From: Brachionus plicatilis
Taxonomy: Eukaryota > Rotifera > Eurotatoria > Ploima > Brachionidae
Length of the DNA stretch: 64,000 nucleotides
Assembly: GCA_010279815.1 (NCBI GenBank)
Contig: QEOQ01000573.1
Span: forward strand, 824,457-888,456
Direction of reading: 5' to 3'
Shown here: positions 1 to 11,862 of the stretch, in pieces
Layout of the letters: every line of letters begins with the position of its first letter
Position numbering within the stretch: position 1 is the stretch's first letter
Made by a program: the position numbers and the translations under genes
The notes under the pieces: generated by a model
Database searches by the model: none
What the model was told of the DNA's origin: nothing
The model's input: only the letters and a program-made list of their open reading frames with translations

Positions 1-589
1 TCTTTATTTCTATGTTTTTCACTTAGTCTCTCTTTCTCTCACTCATTCTGTATCATTTCTTGTTTTCTTTCTTACTTTTTCTTTTGTTCATTATTAATAA
101 ATAAATTAATTTTTAAATTAAAATGTCAAAAAACAAAATATCTAATAATTTAAGCTTGTATTTACTATTTTGGAATAAATGAGAGTAAAATATTTCCAAA
201 TTAATTATTGGTGACAGTAAAATACTTGTTTTAGGAGAAAACCAAAATTTAGCTAAGAGAATAGAGATTTTTTTAAAATTTTTATTTTAAAATCATTGTA
301 GAATTTGAGAATTTTTTGTTTGCTTCTAAATGTTGCACAATTTTCTTTACATTAAGCTACAAGTTAAAAAATTTATTTATTTAATTTATTTAAAATATAT
401 TTTGGGTGTACTCATGCAGTATCAAATGGAGCCCATAGTGGTGATATGATAACTGTATTTGACTTTATTTTATGTAAAATATAGTTAAAAAAAATATCAT
501 CATTTAATTAATAAATTTTATCTGTAAGAAAAATAATTAAGAAATCAATTAAAGAAATAATTTCCAAAATTATGAATCTTTTAAATTTT
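1..589. other. AT-rich intergenic sequence
   Basis: No coding sequence or RNA gene is visible. Around 430-480 there is a motif (GTGGTGAT, GATAAC, TTTTATGTAAAATA) that recurs inside the fold-back element at 8104-9107, so it is probably a fragment of the same repeat family. Confidence 0.5.
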
Positions 590-725
590 AGAATACTCAT
601 TTTTGTAACTACTTTTTAGTCAGCTTACGAAAGCATTTCCTAGAATGATTCTAGGACATTATTAAAAATAAATTGATGCAAATTTTTTTCTTAACATTTA
701 ATTTTTTCACGATACAATTAATTTA
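590..725. repeat. Dispersed repeat, uninterrupted copy
   Basis: Contains ACTACTTTTTAGTCAGCTTA, a short palindrome around CTAGAATGATTCTAG, and then ATTATTAAAAATAAATTGATG. The same sequence occurs at about 1645-2660, where it is split at the TTAA by the element at 1701-2603. This copy therefore shows the state before insertion. Confidence 0.75.
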
Positions 726-789
726 AATATTTTATTTTATTTTTGATTTTTACTCGAAAACAATTTTTGATCCTTTTTAATAATCGTTA

Positions 790-872
790 GGCTAAAAAGA
801 AGAACTTTGTTCCATTCTGAGTAACCTGAGGGTTTCCCTCAAAATAAATAAAAAATAATAATAATAATAATA
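790..872 (+). repeat. LINE 3' tail fragment
   Basis: Has a short stem (GAGGG...CCCTC) followed by AAATAAATAAA and an (AAT)n run. The fragment at 13190-13270 has the same plan (GTTCCATTC, a G/C stem, then AAATAAATAAA). The 3' end of the full LINE at 33660-33696 also has a small stem (CCTTAAAGG) followed by (AATA)n. Read as a 5'-truncated non-LTR retrotransposon end; no coding remnant is kept. Confidence 0.5.
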
Positions 873-939
873 ATTAATTTAAATTGGTCCCCGTTAATTA
901 TTCTGTTATACAATTAATATTTATAAGTTCTATTTTAAT

Positions 940-1358
940 CAGAGTTGTTCCTCAAGTCGCTATTTTTCAAGTCTTTCGACCAAAAAGTCAAGTCAAGTCA
1001 AAACTTAATTTGATTTTTTTAAGATTTTTCAAGTTAAGTCTAAACTTGACTTGACTTTTTTTATGAGTATAAAGTCAAGTCTTAACTTGACTCGATTTTT
1101 TTTATATTTTTCAAAAGATTATTTTATAAATTTATAATTTTTTGGTACTAAATGATTCAATTAAAAATGTAAACGTTAAAAAGATTTTAGAGAATAAAAA
1201 ATCTAAATTCAATTTTTACATAAACTATAATTTAGTAAAAATAAAATCAGACAAAACATCAACTCAAGTTACTTTTTAACTTTTTCCTGTAAAAAAAAAT
1301 TCAAGTCAAGTCGTGACTTGGACTTGACTTGAGACTTGAGACTTGATGAACAACCCTG
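940..1358. mobile_element. hAT-like MITE rich in AAGTC/GACTT motifs
   Basis: The ends are inverted: CAGAGTTGTTCCTCAAGTC on the left, and CAGGGTTGTTCATCAAGTC on the right when read on the minus strand. Flanks ATTTTAAT (932-939) and ATTTTAGT (1359-1366) match at 7 of 8 positions, which suits the 8-bp target duplication of hAT transposons. The interior consists of repeated TCAAGTC/GACTTGA words and has no ORF. A related copy lies at 37498-37746, with its duplicate at 51075-51323. Confidence 0.65.
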
Positions 1359-1700
1359 ATTTTAGTAGTAATAAGTAACCAAAGTATGTTCTGTAAATTG
1401 TAGCAACTGATACATCCTTTGTACCACTAATATACTGATTCTGCAAAACTCTGCAAAATTCAGAACATTGTAAATTTTAGTACAAAACACGAATTATATA
1501 ATAAAATTTATAAAATAATTTTTTAATTTGTAGAAAAAATTATTAATAAAATAAAAAAATAAAATTTTTTATAATATAAAACGATCGACGCGTCTCGACC
1601 AAAAGTGGCCTTCTTCAGTATCTAAATTCTGAGAATAATTCTGACTACTTTTTAGTCAGCTTACGAAAGCATTTCCTAGAATGTTCTAGGACATTATTAA

Positions 1701-2603
1701 CACTCAAAGGACGGATTTTTTTTTACCATTAAGGACAGTCAAAAATCGGTTATAATAAATAAATTATACCCAAAAACTATATTTTTTTCAACTAAACTTA
1801 ATATTAAACACAAATTACAACTTTCAGTGATAATATCTTAATCAGGAAAAAAAATTCCAATGTTAAAATGAGAAATAAACTATTAAAAAAATAGAAAATA
1901 TTCATAATTTTGGTTTTATTTTGAGAAGAAAAATTCATAATGACCAAAATATATTTCAGAGCTTCTACTCTCTTTGATGACAATTTTTACAGAGTGTCTA
2001 TACGACCATTTCATGCCAACACTTCCCACAGTTTTGTCTAAATATGGGTCAGTTTCTGGATTATCATTGACTTTTTTAATGGTAGCCTCGATCGCCTCTT
2101 CAATGTGCATTTCGACTTCATCCTCCTCTTCATTCTAAACATCATCATCATCAAACTCACTTTCAATTTCATCATTATCATTGAAATCATTATCATCTTG
2201 GTCGAAACAAACAGACTGGGTATCATCAGCAGTTTTCATTAGCTCTAAAGATTTTTGGGTTGAAATTCTCTTAGACATGATAAATTTTCTAAATTTTAGT
2301 ATTTAATAATTAAATTTAGATTAAAATTAATATTTTATTGCAAAACTTTAAATTAAAACACATTTTAATGCGTCAATACAAGACATTTTTAAAGTTGGGT
2401 TTTTTAAACCCGATTGTCCTTAATGTATATATTTTTTTTTGTAGAAAAAATTCGACTTTTTTTTTTGATAATCGAAAAATTTTATTAGTTTTTAGTTTAA
2501 AAACAATTATTAAAAAGTTGAGGGCTGTAAGAGAATCGATTATTTAGATATTTTTGAAAAACTATGCTAAAAGGGTTTTATAAACCCGTCCGTCCTTTGA
2601 GTG
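1701..2603 (-). mobile_element. Non-autonomous piggyBac-like element
   Basis: Terminal inverted repeats of 15 bp (CACTCAAAGGACGGA) are flanked by TTAA on both sides (1697-1700 and 2604-2607), the target duplication typical of the piggyBac superfamily. The minus strand keeps a degraded N-terminal coding segment from about 2278 to 1916: it starts MSKRIST, has a long Asp/Glu-rich stretch interrupted by a stop codon, then continues for about 64 residues. That is the usual look of a piggyBac transposase N-terminus, but no catalytic domain is present. The element splits a dispersed repeat whose intact copy is at 590-725. Confidence 0.8.
1916..2278 (-). pseudogene. piggyBac-like transposase N-terminal remnant
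   Basis: Read on the minus strand from an ATG near 2278, the product begins MSKRISTQKSLELM and runs into an acidic tract (DDNDFNDNDEIESEFDDDDV). A stop codon follows, then an in-frame continuation that contains EEEDEVEMHIEEA. Short acidic N-termini of this kind precede the DDE domain in piggyBac transposases. The catalytic domain is absent, so the element would depend on a transposase made elsewhere. Family assignment rests mainly on the TTAA site and the TIRs. Confidence 0.55.
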
Positions 2604-2607
2604 TTAA

Positions 2608-5069
2608 AAATAAATTGATGCAAATTTTTTTTGACATTTAATTTTTCAAGATACAATTAACTAAAATTGATTCCGGTTAATTAATCTTAATTAATCATTT
2701 TAACTCTAGTTAATTTAAAAAAAATCTTTTAATACTTTTTGTTTCTATCTAATATTAATATTTTTCATTTATTTTTTTTAATAATAGCTAATACTTTTAG
2801 ATGACGATTAATACATTTAATCGGAATTTTTTCCTTTGTATTTTAATCCAAATGTATGAAGCTATAATATGAAGCCTTTTTTAAAAAGATAAATAGAATT
2901 ATTTTGGGTAAAATTTTTTTTTCAGATATCTTTTTTTTTATAATTTAGATCCCTTAACAATTTATTAAAAACCATAAGATCGGAAACATTTGCTTCGTTT
3001 CTTTCAAAAAAAAAAACATAATTACCAAAAATTATAAAACATTAGTGAATCAATAGTTTATTTTTATTTAAATTTAAAAGTATGTCTATTTTATAAAAAA
3101 AATTCAAAGATTTCATTATTCATATCACAAACTGATAATCATTATTTTCTCTTCATCATTCGAATCATTTCAATGTTTCAACTTTTGATGAATCTTCTTT
3201 TTCTGATTAATTTTTATAACAATTCAAAATAAATTTTATTAATTGATGACTTATTTTTTATCTAATTGTCCTGGTTTCTGCTTTTCAACGCTTTTAAACC
3301 ACAGTACACTTATTACTGTAGTTACTCTTGATCCATCCTTAAAAATTTTAATTTTTTTTCGTAAATTTACTAAAACATTACTTAAGTAATTCAAGTTAAA
3401 ATATTAAAATTTAAAAGCCCAAACGATATTTAACAATTTAAAAAGAAACAGATTTTTTAATTTTACTGAAGTATTACGTAGAGTAATAAATTGAAAAACA
3501 ATTTTAAAATTTTTAAAATTTAAATGAGACAAACTTTACATTAATTAACACAGTTTGCTGAACGATTTTTATCTTTAAGATAAAATAGCAAATTGAAATT
3601 CAATTCAGATCAGATTTTAAAATCAAAATGATCATTTAATAAAAATAAAACTTAATTAATCTAATGATTTTGATAATTTTTAATTAAAAATATACTAAAC
3701 TTTACTAGATATGCTATTTATATTAATGGTTCATTATCAAATTAGGATCATAATGATTGAAATATAATTTATTTAAAAAAACAAACAATAATTTAGATAA
3801 TTAAGGTTAAGTTAATTCAGAAATTCAAATTGATAACTTTAATATTCATTTATTAAAACTAAACCAATTTTATTTTTCCACTTAAAAAATCATAAATTTT
3901 AAAACATTAAATTTTTTTGTCCTTAAAAGAAATTTTTTATTAAATCAATAAAAAAATTTAAACCCATTAAAGTTCAATATAAAAAGAGATATTGTAAAAT
4001 CTTAAATATGAAAATAAACTTGGCATAATATGCCAAGTAATAGCCTAGGAAAAAATTTATTTTTATCTATTATTAAAAAAACTTAATATTTTGATCTTTT
4101 GATCTTGATCTCAAACTTCAATTTGCCGATAAAATGGTATTTTAAATTGTTCTTTTGTTCTAAAATTTCCATCATCAGACTGCGTGCTGAACTGATTCAA
4201 ATTTTCAGACAAAAAGACACGACTTTTTAAATCACTTTTTAAATTTGTCTTTTTTTATTTTCTTTTAAATTGTATTTTAACTTATATTATCATTTAATTT
4301 AAATTTTTATTTTTTTTTATTTTTTGAATTTTATTTTAATCTGAAAGAACTTTAGCTTAGCACAAATTTTAACAGAAAATAAAAATTAACAGAACTTCAA
4401 GTATTTTGAAAAGTTAACCAAGTAATCTTGTCGAAGCTAAAAAAAATCCACTTCATCATTAAATAAAAAAAATAATAATACTAATTTATTTGTTTTGCAA
4501 AAAAATGATTAATCATGGCCATTGGCAAGAGCTAGTTATAACGATGTTTCGAGTAAGTCTTGATCCAGATTAACTAAAATTTACCTAAACGAAAATAATT
4601 TTTTATGAAAATTTCTCCAAGAATAAAGACAAATAAAATTTCAATTTTCCTCAAGCAAAAATATAAGTTTGTATAAATCAAAAAAAAATTATTTTTTAAA
4701 GCTTGAAGTTTTGTGAGATAACTTAAGGAGTATTCATTTATATTTATTTGCAAAATTAGAAGCTTAGCGGTTTAAGTGATCAAACAATTTCTAGCTGAAA
4801 GATTCTATTTGAAGAGTAAAGCTAATCTTTGCATTATTCAGCTTAATGCTTTTGTTTTTCCTTTGCCATAACAATCATTTTTGAATTATGTAAAAATTCT
4901 AAAAATTTCTAATCTTAAATAATAATTATAATTTGAAATTATAATATTTTAAAATTTTTAGCAAGCAAGCCAAAAAGCGCTCTTGTTCTTAGCATAAAAT
5001 TGATTTTTGTGACCAAAGTCTAAATTTTCTTAATCTTTTAAAACTTTTAGAAAATTAAAAAACGCAAAA
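2608..5069. other. Gene-free AT-rich interval upstream of elongin C
   Basis: No coding region is recognised apart from the repeat arm at 3860-4132 listed separately. The region just before 5070 contains a pyrimidine-rich stretch ending in AG (about 5035-5050) that could be a splice acceptor in the 5' UTR; this is inference. Confidence 0.4.
3860..4132. repeat. Dispersed repeat, inverted partner of 11248-11508
   Basis: Reverse-complementary, over about 260 bp with scattered differences, to 11248-11508. Landmarks are GATCTTTTGATCTTGATCTC, AAACTTCAATTTGCC, and a small palindrome CTTGGCATAATATGCCAAG at 4019-4037. The two copies face each other and enclose elongin C, U3 and SMU1. No ORF. Confidence 0.7.
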
Positions 5070-5465
<396 letters not shown>

Positions 5466-5558
5466 AAACAACTATGAAGTGGAGAGTTGAATTTATTTTT
5501 GACATGGATTTCTTTCTTCTTTTTTTTTACTTATTTAAAAAATTTTGCAATTTAACTC

Positions 5559-5564
5559 AATAAA
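5559..5564 (+). terminator. Poly(A) signal of elongin C
   Basis: Canonical AATAAA 94 nt after the stop codon, followed by AT-rich sequence. Confidence 0.6.
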
Positions 5565-6135
5565 ATTGGAACCATCGTCAAAATAGATGATGGTTTGGCT
5601 GTAAAATTAATTTTTTTTTTTTCTAAAACACTTAGTCAATTGTCAGACTTGATTTTTTTCAATTTTAAAATTATTAAAAATAATTTTACCAACGAAGTTT
5701 TAAATTTATTAAGTTTTATTTTAAAAAAATTATTTCAATTACATTATATTTTTATTAAAGAAAACTGGATATTGTGAATTTCAGAAATTGAACAAAAATT
5801 TTTCATTTTTTGATAAATTAAAATTAAAGTTAAAAAAAATTATTGAAAATATTACTGCAACAAAATTTTACCTAAAATAATTTTTATAAAATAAAAGAAA
5901 AAAAAGCATCAATAAGATTTATTGATTTGATTTACTAAAAAAATAAAAAATAAAATTTATTTTAGGTTAAAAAGGTGAAACAAAGTATGCTGCACAATGT
6001 TGAAGTTTTTTCTATAATAATTTTTTAAATTTTATTTTTTAATTATCAAAATATGAAGAAATTGTATTCAATTTGTAATCGAAATTCACAACACCAGAAA
6101 ACTGAGTTCTCAGTTAATTTTGCTGGCTGATCAAT

Positions 6136-6354
6136 ACCACTCTGAATGCATTGACTCCCTCCTACACCAAAAATGAGATGTGGAACGTTCATCAAGAGTT
6201 AACAGCCGAGTTCTGCAAATGAGAACAGCTGCAACCGAATTCGCGCTCAGGAGACAATGCTTTCACTCTTCATCGTGGGTTAAAGCGTTCGGCAATGGTT
6301 AGACATTGCTCGGGCGATACATACTATAGAAATGATCCCTAAAAGTATGATCTT
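6136..6354 (-). ncRNA. U3 small nucleolar RNA
   Basis: The minus strand reads AAGATCATACTTTTAGGGAT then CATTTCTATAGTATGT, closely matching the conserved U3 5' domain (GAC/box A region that pairs with pre-18S rRNA). Downstream come ACCCACGATGAAGAG (box B/C' area), TCTCCTGAGCG, box C as TTGATGAACGTTC, and a 3' end GCATTCAGAGTGGT. The length, about 219 nt, is what is expected for animal U3, and the GC content stands out from the surroundings. U3 guides the early cleavages of pre-rRNA in the small-subunit processome. One oddity is that box D reads CAGA where CTGA is expected, so this copy could be a divergent functional gene or a recent pseudogene. No clear promoter element was identified upstream. 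Confidence 0.88.
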
Positions 6355-6940
6355 AATTTGTTAAATGTAAAAAACTAATATTTATGCATTCGATATTGCA
6401 AATAAAAAGAGTAATTTTAATTTTTTTATAAAAAAAAATTAAAATTTTAAATAATTAGCATTTTTTGAGTTTTTTTTGAACATGAGCGCCATCTTATTTT
6501 TTGGTAATTTAATTATTGGATAATATTTATGTAAAAAATATGTTTATTTTTTTTTGAATAATTTATAACAAACTAAATTTTTAAGCTGAATTTATTTTTT
6601 AAATATATTAAAAATATATTATCAAAATATAATTATATAAATCGATTAATAGCCAATATTTTTATTTAAAAGATCTAAAAAAATAAATTGAGATCAAAAT
6701 TAAATTAAAATACAATTGTTTTAATTTTTACCTAATTTCAAAATCTTTTTTTTTTTTTTGGAAAAAATAATTATTTTTACGCATAAAATAGGCGTGAAAA
6801 CAAAAAAAATGGCTTTTTTTTATTTTTTTTTGTCATCAACCAAAAAACATAAAATCAAAAGAAAAAATTTAAGTGAAAAAAAATCATTTAAAAAAAATAC
6901 AAAAGTAAAAATGGCTCAAAAGTTTTTAAATTTTTAAAAT

Positions 6941-7540
6941 TTAATATTTGAAATCTCCGCCTTTGGAGTTATAACAGATAGATTCAATCTATTTTGTACG
7001 TATTCAGTCGGAATCTTTAGCCACTCTTTGTGTAAAACCTCATTTAAATGCTCAATAGAGATTACTTTAGTGTCTACCAATTAGGCATCCATGTTTGACC
7101 ATAAGTTCTCGATTGGATTAAGATCTGGTGAACGGGCACATCATGGAAGAACCTCAATGTTCTTTTCTTTGAACCAGTTGCTTATTGAGTGAGTAATATG
7201 TGCCAAAGCGTCATCTTGCTGAAATATCCAAGGGTAGTCTGGCTTAAATAGGAGTTCAACAGATGGCAAAGATTGTTTTCCAAAGTGTTGATGTTGACAA
7301 ACTGATTAATTCGTCCTGTATAAATGTTGCATATACCAGTGCCTTCTTAAGAAAAGCATCCCCAGTTACCGCCTGAACCTCCACCGTTTTGTAACCTTGG
7401 TATACAGAACTTGGGATGCACTTCTCATTTTTAAACTTTTTAACTACCGTATCCTCTTGTTTAGCGACGCATGCTTTAATACCATAAGTAGGATATTTGG
7501 TGCATGGTCTAACATAGACCTCACAATGTTAAATTTTTTA
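6941..7540 (-). pseudogene. Tc1/mariner transposase remnant
   Basis: On the minus strand several frames together give the C-terminal half of a Tc1/mariner DDE transposase. IFQQDDALAHITHS carries the second catalytic Asp region. CARSPDLNPIENLWSN is the third-acid signature, preceded by an in-frame stop where Trp is usual. The end YNSKGGDFKY matches the common family terminus. Stops and frame changes occur throughout (for example after NMDA), and the N-terminal DNA-binding half is not recognisable, so it is inactive. Confidence 0.85.
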
Positions 7541-8103
7541 TTTTAAAAGTCCTATGGGTCACATAGTCGATACATATTAAAAACGTAGCATTTATAATAG
7601 AAATTCAAATAGAAAAGCAGAGCTCCAAAAAAAGTCTTTATTAGAGACTCGGGGTTTTAAACTTAAAAAAAAATTAAATATAAAAAATATTTATTGAGTT
7701 TATTTTATAGATGCAACGTTAGAGTTATGGTAAAAAAAAATATTAAATATAATAAAAAAGTTTAATTTTAATTACCGTAAACTCGGGTATATAAACGCAG
7801 CGGCTAATCCACAAACAACTTAAAAACGCCATGCGTTTATTCCGTAGAGGACCATGTTAAAAAAAATTAAAAAAAATTGAATTTAATTTTTAGCGTTAAA
7901 GGTCGGATTACGGTTTAGTTGCGTGGTAAAGCCCAAACTTTGCACTTTAACAGCAGGTAATCTTCACATATAAACGCGAAAAATATTAAATTTTTACTCA
8001 TAAACGCAATTTAATTTAATTTAATTTTTAATTATTCTGATGTTTTCGAATAGTTCTTTAAATACTACAGTGATGATTTCATAACATTATTTTACGAAAA
8101 TTT
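7541..8103. other. Intergenic, repeat debris
   Basis: No gene seen. A stretch at about 7770-7990 is richer in G and C than its surroundings, with motifs ACCGTAAACTCGGGTATATA and repeated ATAAACGC words. This suggests an old transposon terminus, but no partner end was established. Confidence 0.35.
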
Positions 8104-9107
8104 GTTTCTTTTTTTTTGGTTAAATTATTTATTTAATTTTTTAAAAACAAAAATTGAACTTGAAGCAATTTTTTTCCTTTCTTTAAATCAATAATTTTTT
8201 TAATTATATATATTTGTTAAAAATAATTGTATATATCAATATTTTTATGTAACTTATTATGAAACGAACATTGATATTTATTTCTAAGCGGCAAAAAATA
8301 AATTCTTTATTTAAGAAAAATTTTCTAAAAATTTAATTTTTAAAATACAGTGGTGATTTGATAACAGTATTTTATGTAAAATACCCTAAATTAACCGAAT
8401 TTTACCACATTTTACGTAAATTAACGTAAAATCCGAAAAGTGAAAAAGAAGTATTTTACGAAAAATTACGTAAATTTTCAGGATTTTGAGATAATTTTGG
8501 TAAAATTTGTTAAAATTAAAAACGGCCAATTCAAAATTCAAAATTTTTTGAAAAAATGTCTTTTTTTTCCAAAAATTTTCATAAATTGGTTTAAAAAAAA
8601 TAGTTATTTTTAAATTGTTATAAAAAAAGCTTTCTTAAATTTTCGATTTTTGGAAAAAAAAGACATTTTTTCAAAAAATTTTGAATTTTGAATTGGCCAT
8701 TTTTAATTTTAACAAATTTTACCAAAATTATCTCAAAATCCTGAAAATTTACGTAATTTTTCGTAAAATACTGTTATCAAATCACCAATGTATTTTAAAA
8801 AATTAAATTTTTAGAAAATTTTTCTTAAATAAATATTTTATTTTTTGCTGCTTAAAAAAAAATATCAATGTTCGTTTCATAATAAGTTACATAAAAATAT
8901 TGATATATACAATTATTTTTAACAAATATATATAATTAAATCGAATAAATACAATTATTGAAAAATAATTGATATCACAATTTTATTAGAAATTTAATTA
9001 ATAACTATAAAAGAATTATTGATTTAAAGAAAGGAAAAAAATTGCTTCAAGTTCAATTTTTGTTTTTAAAAATTTTAAAAAATAATTTAACCCATAAAAA
9101 AAGAAAC
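8104..9107. mobile_element. Large fold-back palindrome upstream of SMU1
   Basis: Left arm about 8104-8577 and right arm about 8647-9107 are reverse complements with minor differences, separated by about 70 bp. Matching landmarks include GTGATTTGATAACAGTATTT, ATTTTGAGATAATTTTGGTA and GAAGCAATTTTTTTCCTTTC. The right arm has one extra segment near 8940-9010. There is no coding capacity. The element ends about 120 bp before the SMU1 start codon, so it lies in or next to that gene's promoter. Confidence 0.85.
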
Positions 9108-9227
9108 AACTTTGTTTTGCTTTTTATTCATCTTATTAATATTTTTTTAGATGCATTTTGAATAAAATTTAAAAATTTTATTTTTGTTACTTTAAATAAA
9201 ATTAATTAAATTTAAATCAATCTGATA

Positions 9228-11008
9228 ATGGCAGTTGAAATTGAATCAGCCGAGTAAATTAAAAGCTTTGAAGTTAAGAAAAAAAAATTTTTATTTCTTA
9301 TTTTTTTAAGTGTAATACGCTTAATTCAGCAATATCTAAAAGAAAATAACTTAGTGAGAACTCTTTCAGTTTTACAGGTAATTAAATTAATCTTTCACTA
9401 GATCATGGACAAAATTTAAAAATAAAAATTCAGGAAGAAACTTCAGTCTCATTGAACACTGTGGACTCGATTGACAATTTTGTAAATGACATCAACTATG
9501 GTCACTGGGACACTGTTCTCCAAACCATCCAACCACTTAAATTACCTAATAATAAATTGATTGATCTTTATGAACAAGTAATTTAAATTTTTTGAAAAAA
9601 AAAAATTGTCGACAAAATATCATTTTGGTTAAAAGATAGTGATTGAATTAATTGAACTAAGAGAGCTGAGTGCAGCAAGATCCTTGTTGCGTCAGACTGA
9701 CCCGATGATTTTGCTCAAACAACAGCATGCTGAACGATATCTTCACTTGGAAAATCTGCTTGCCAAGCCGTACTTTGACAGCCGTGAAGCTTATGCAGAG
9801 GCTCAAAACAAGGAAAAGCGGCGCAACATAATTGCTCAGGCTCTATCAGGAGAAGTAAGTGTTGTGGCACCGTCCAGACTATTGTCCCTGTTGAGCCAGG
9901 CCCTGAAATGGCAGCAGCATCAAGGTCTTCTACCACCAGGCACAACAATTGATTTGTTTAGAGGAAAAGCGGCAATCAGGGAACAAATAGAAGAAAAGTA
10001 TCCAACTTTGATGAACAAGGAGATTAAATTCGGTGATAAAACTCATGTTGAATGTGTTCGATTTTCACCTGATGGACAGTACATGGTATCTGGCTCGATA
10101 GACGGATTCATTGAGGTCTGGAACTTTACCACTGGTAAAATTCGAAAAGATTTAAAGTATCAAGCCCAAGAGAATTTCATGCTGATGAATGAAGCTGTGC
10201 TGTGTCTGGCTTTTAGCAGGGATTCAGAAATGCTAGCCTCTGGCTCCAAAGATGGAAAAATTCAAGTATGGAAAATTCAGAGCGGTCAATGTTTGAGAAA
10301 ATTTGAAAAAGCGCACAATAAAGGTGTCACATCAATTTCGTTTTCCAAAGATTCGAGTCAAATTTTGACAGCATCTTTTGATTGTACGGCTAGAATTCAC
10401 GGCCTTAAATCAGGAAAATTGATTAAAGAGTTCTCGGGACACAGCAGTTTTGTTAATGATGCAGTTTTTTCCATTGATCCCCACAACATATTGACCGCTA
10501 GTTCGGATGGAACAATCAAACTTTGGAACATCAAAACAACTGAGTGTGTGACAACTTTTAAACAGTTCGGTTCGGCTAACCCGAGTAGCCTTGAGGTCAG
10601 TGTGAACAGCATTCACTTTCTTCCAAAGTCTACGGATCAATTTGTGGTCTGTAATAAATCGAGCACTGTTTCTATCCTTAATATGCAGGGACAGGTTGTG
10701 AGAAACTTTTCTAGTGGCAAACGTGAAGGTGGTGATTTTGTGTGCTGTTGTACCAGTCCAAGAGGTGAATGGATTTATTGTATTGGAGAGGACATGATTC
10801 TCTATTGTTTTTCAGTGCAAAGTGGAAAGCTTGAAAGAACTCTTCCTGTAAGTGTTCAATAAGTATTTTTTGTGTTTATTTTAATCAGGTATTTTTTTTA
10901 AATCAGGTACATAGCAAAGAAGTTATTGGTATTTGTCATCATCCTCATCAAAATTTAATAGCAACTTATTCAGAAGACGGTCTTATTAGACTGTGGTCTA
11001 GTTCTTAA
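9228..11008 (+). CDS. SMU1: SMU1, WD40-repeat spliceosomal protein
   Basis: Five exons: 9228-9253, 9311-9377, 9434-9577, 9636-10847 and 10907-11008. Introns are 56-59 nt, all GT-AG and phase-consistent. They encode 516 residues; human SMU1 has 513. The N-terminal region covers a LisH-like helix pair ([18 protein letters not shown]) and a CTLH segment ([19 protein letters not shown]). Then come the conserved [12 protein letters not shown] and [14 protein letters not shown] blocks, and from about residue 190 a seven-blade WD40 propeller ([35 protein letters not shown], final [11 protein letters not shown]). SMU1 works with RED (IK) in spliceosome B-complex activation. The start is supported by the N-terminal match [13 protein letters not shown]. 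Appears intact; expression might be affected by the adjacent palindrome. Confidence 0.96.
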
Positions 11009-11247
11009 GCTTTTTTTTTTTGTTTAGATATTTTTGTTCAATTTTTGATTGTAAATTCAAAGAGATCTTTTATTTTTTATTACAACAATAAATTTTGTTT
11101 TAAAATTTTTGGATTTTTTAGAAAACCGAATTCATTATTGACCTGGAATATACAAAAAAGAAGAAGATTAGTGAAAAAAAGCGGTGGTGAAGTTGGAGCA
11201 AAAAATGCTGCAAAATATGTTTTTTTAAATTAAATTAAATTTAAATA

Positions 11248-11508
11248 ATAAGGCAAATTGAAGTTTGAGATCAAGATCAAAAGATCAAAATATAAATTTT
11301 AATATTTTTTTTATCAAAGATTTTTTTCCAAAGAAATTACTTAACATGTCATGTCAAGTTTATTTTCATATTTAAAATTTTAAAATGTCCCTTTTTATTG
11401 AACTTTAAAAGGTTTAAATATTTTAATTGATTTTAATGAAGACTTACTTTTAAAGACAAAAAAATTTAAAATTTATTTAAGAGGAAAAATAAATTTATTT
11501 CACTTTGA
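11248..11508. repeat. Dispersed repeat, inverted partner of 3860-4132
   Basis: Starts with GGCAAATTGAAGTTTGAGAT, then CAAGATCAAAAGATC, and continues as the reverse complement of 3860-4132. It lies about 240 bp downstream of the SMU1 stop codon. Confidence 0.7.
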
Positions 11509-11521
11509 ATGAAAGGGTATA

Positions 11522-11862
11522 GGCAATGTGAAATTTTATTACATAAATTACATTACAAAAAGTAAAAACTTGATAATTTTTTTTTAATTGTGCAAAAATG
11601 GTTCTTTAAAGAGTATATTATACATATTTGTTCAAACGAATTCAAAACTCTGCAATCTATTGCATAGTTTAATCAATTATTTTTTGATGGTGTGCATTTT
11701 ACAGAAAATTGCAAAGTTTTTGCAGAGCTTGGAATTCAAACAAAGTTTGTACAAATTTGTACAATACTGTACCCTTTAAAGTACCATTTTTGCACAATTA
11801 AAAAAAATTATAAAGTTTTTATTTTTTGTACTGTAATTTTTGCACTAAAATTTCACATTGCC
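11522..11862. mobile_element. Palindromic MITE, family A copy 1
   Basis: The ends are inverted (GGCAATGTGAAATTTTA at left, its complement at right). The inner arms include AATTGTGCAAAAATGGTTCT and its complement, and paired words about tgCAGAG and TTGCA. Related copies lie at 43537-43844 and 56234-56563. No true ORF; the open frames here are chance products of the palindrome. Confidence 0.75.
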
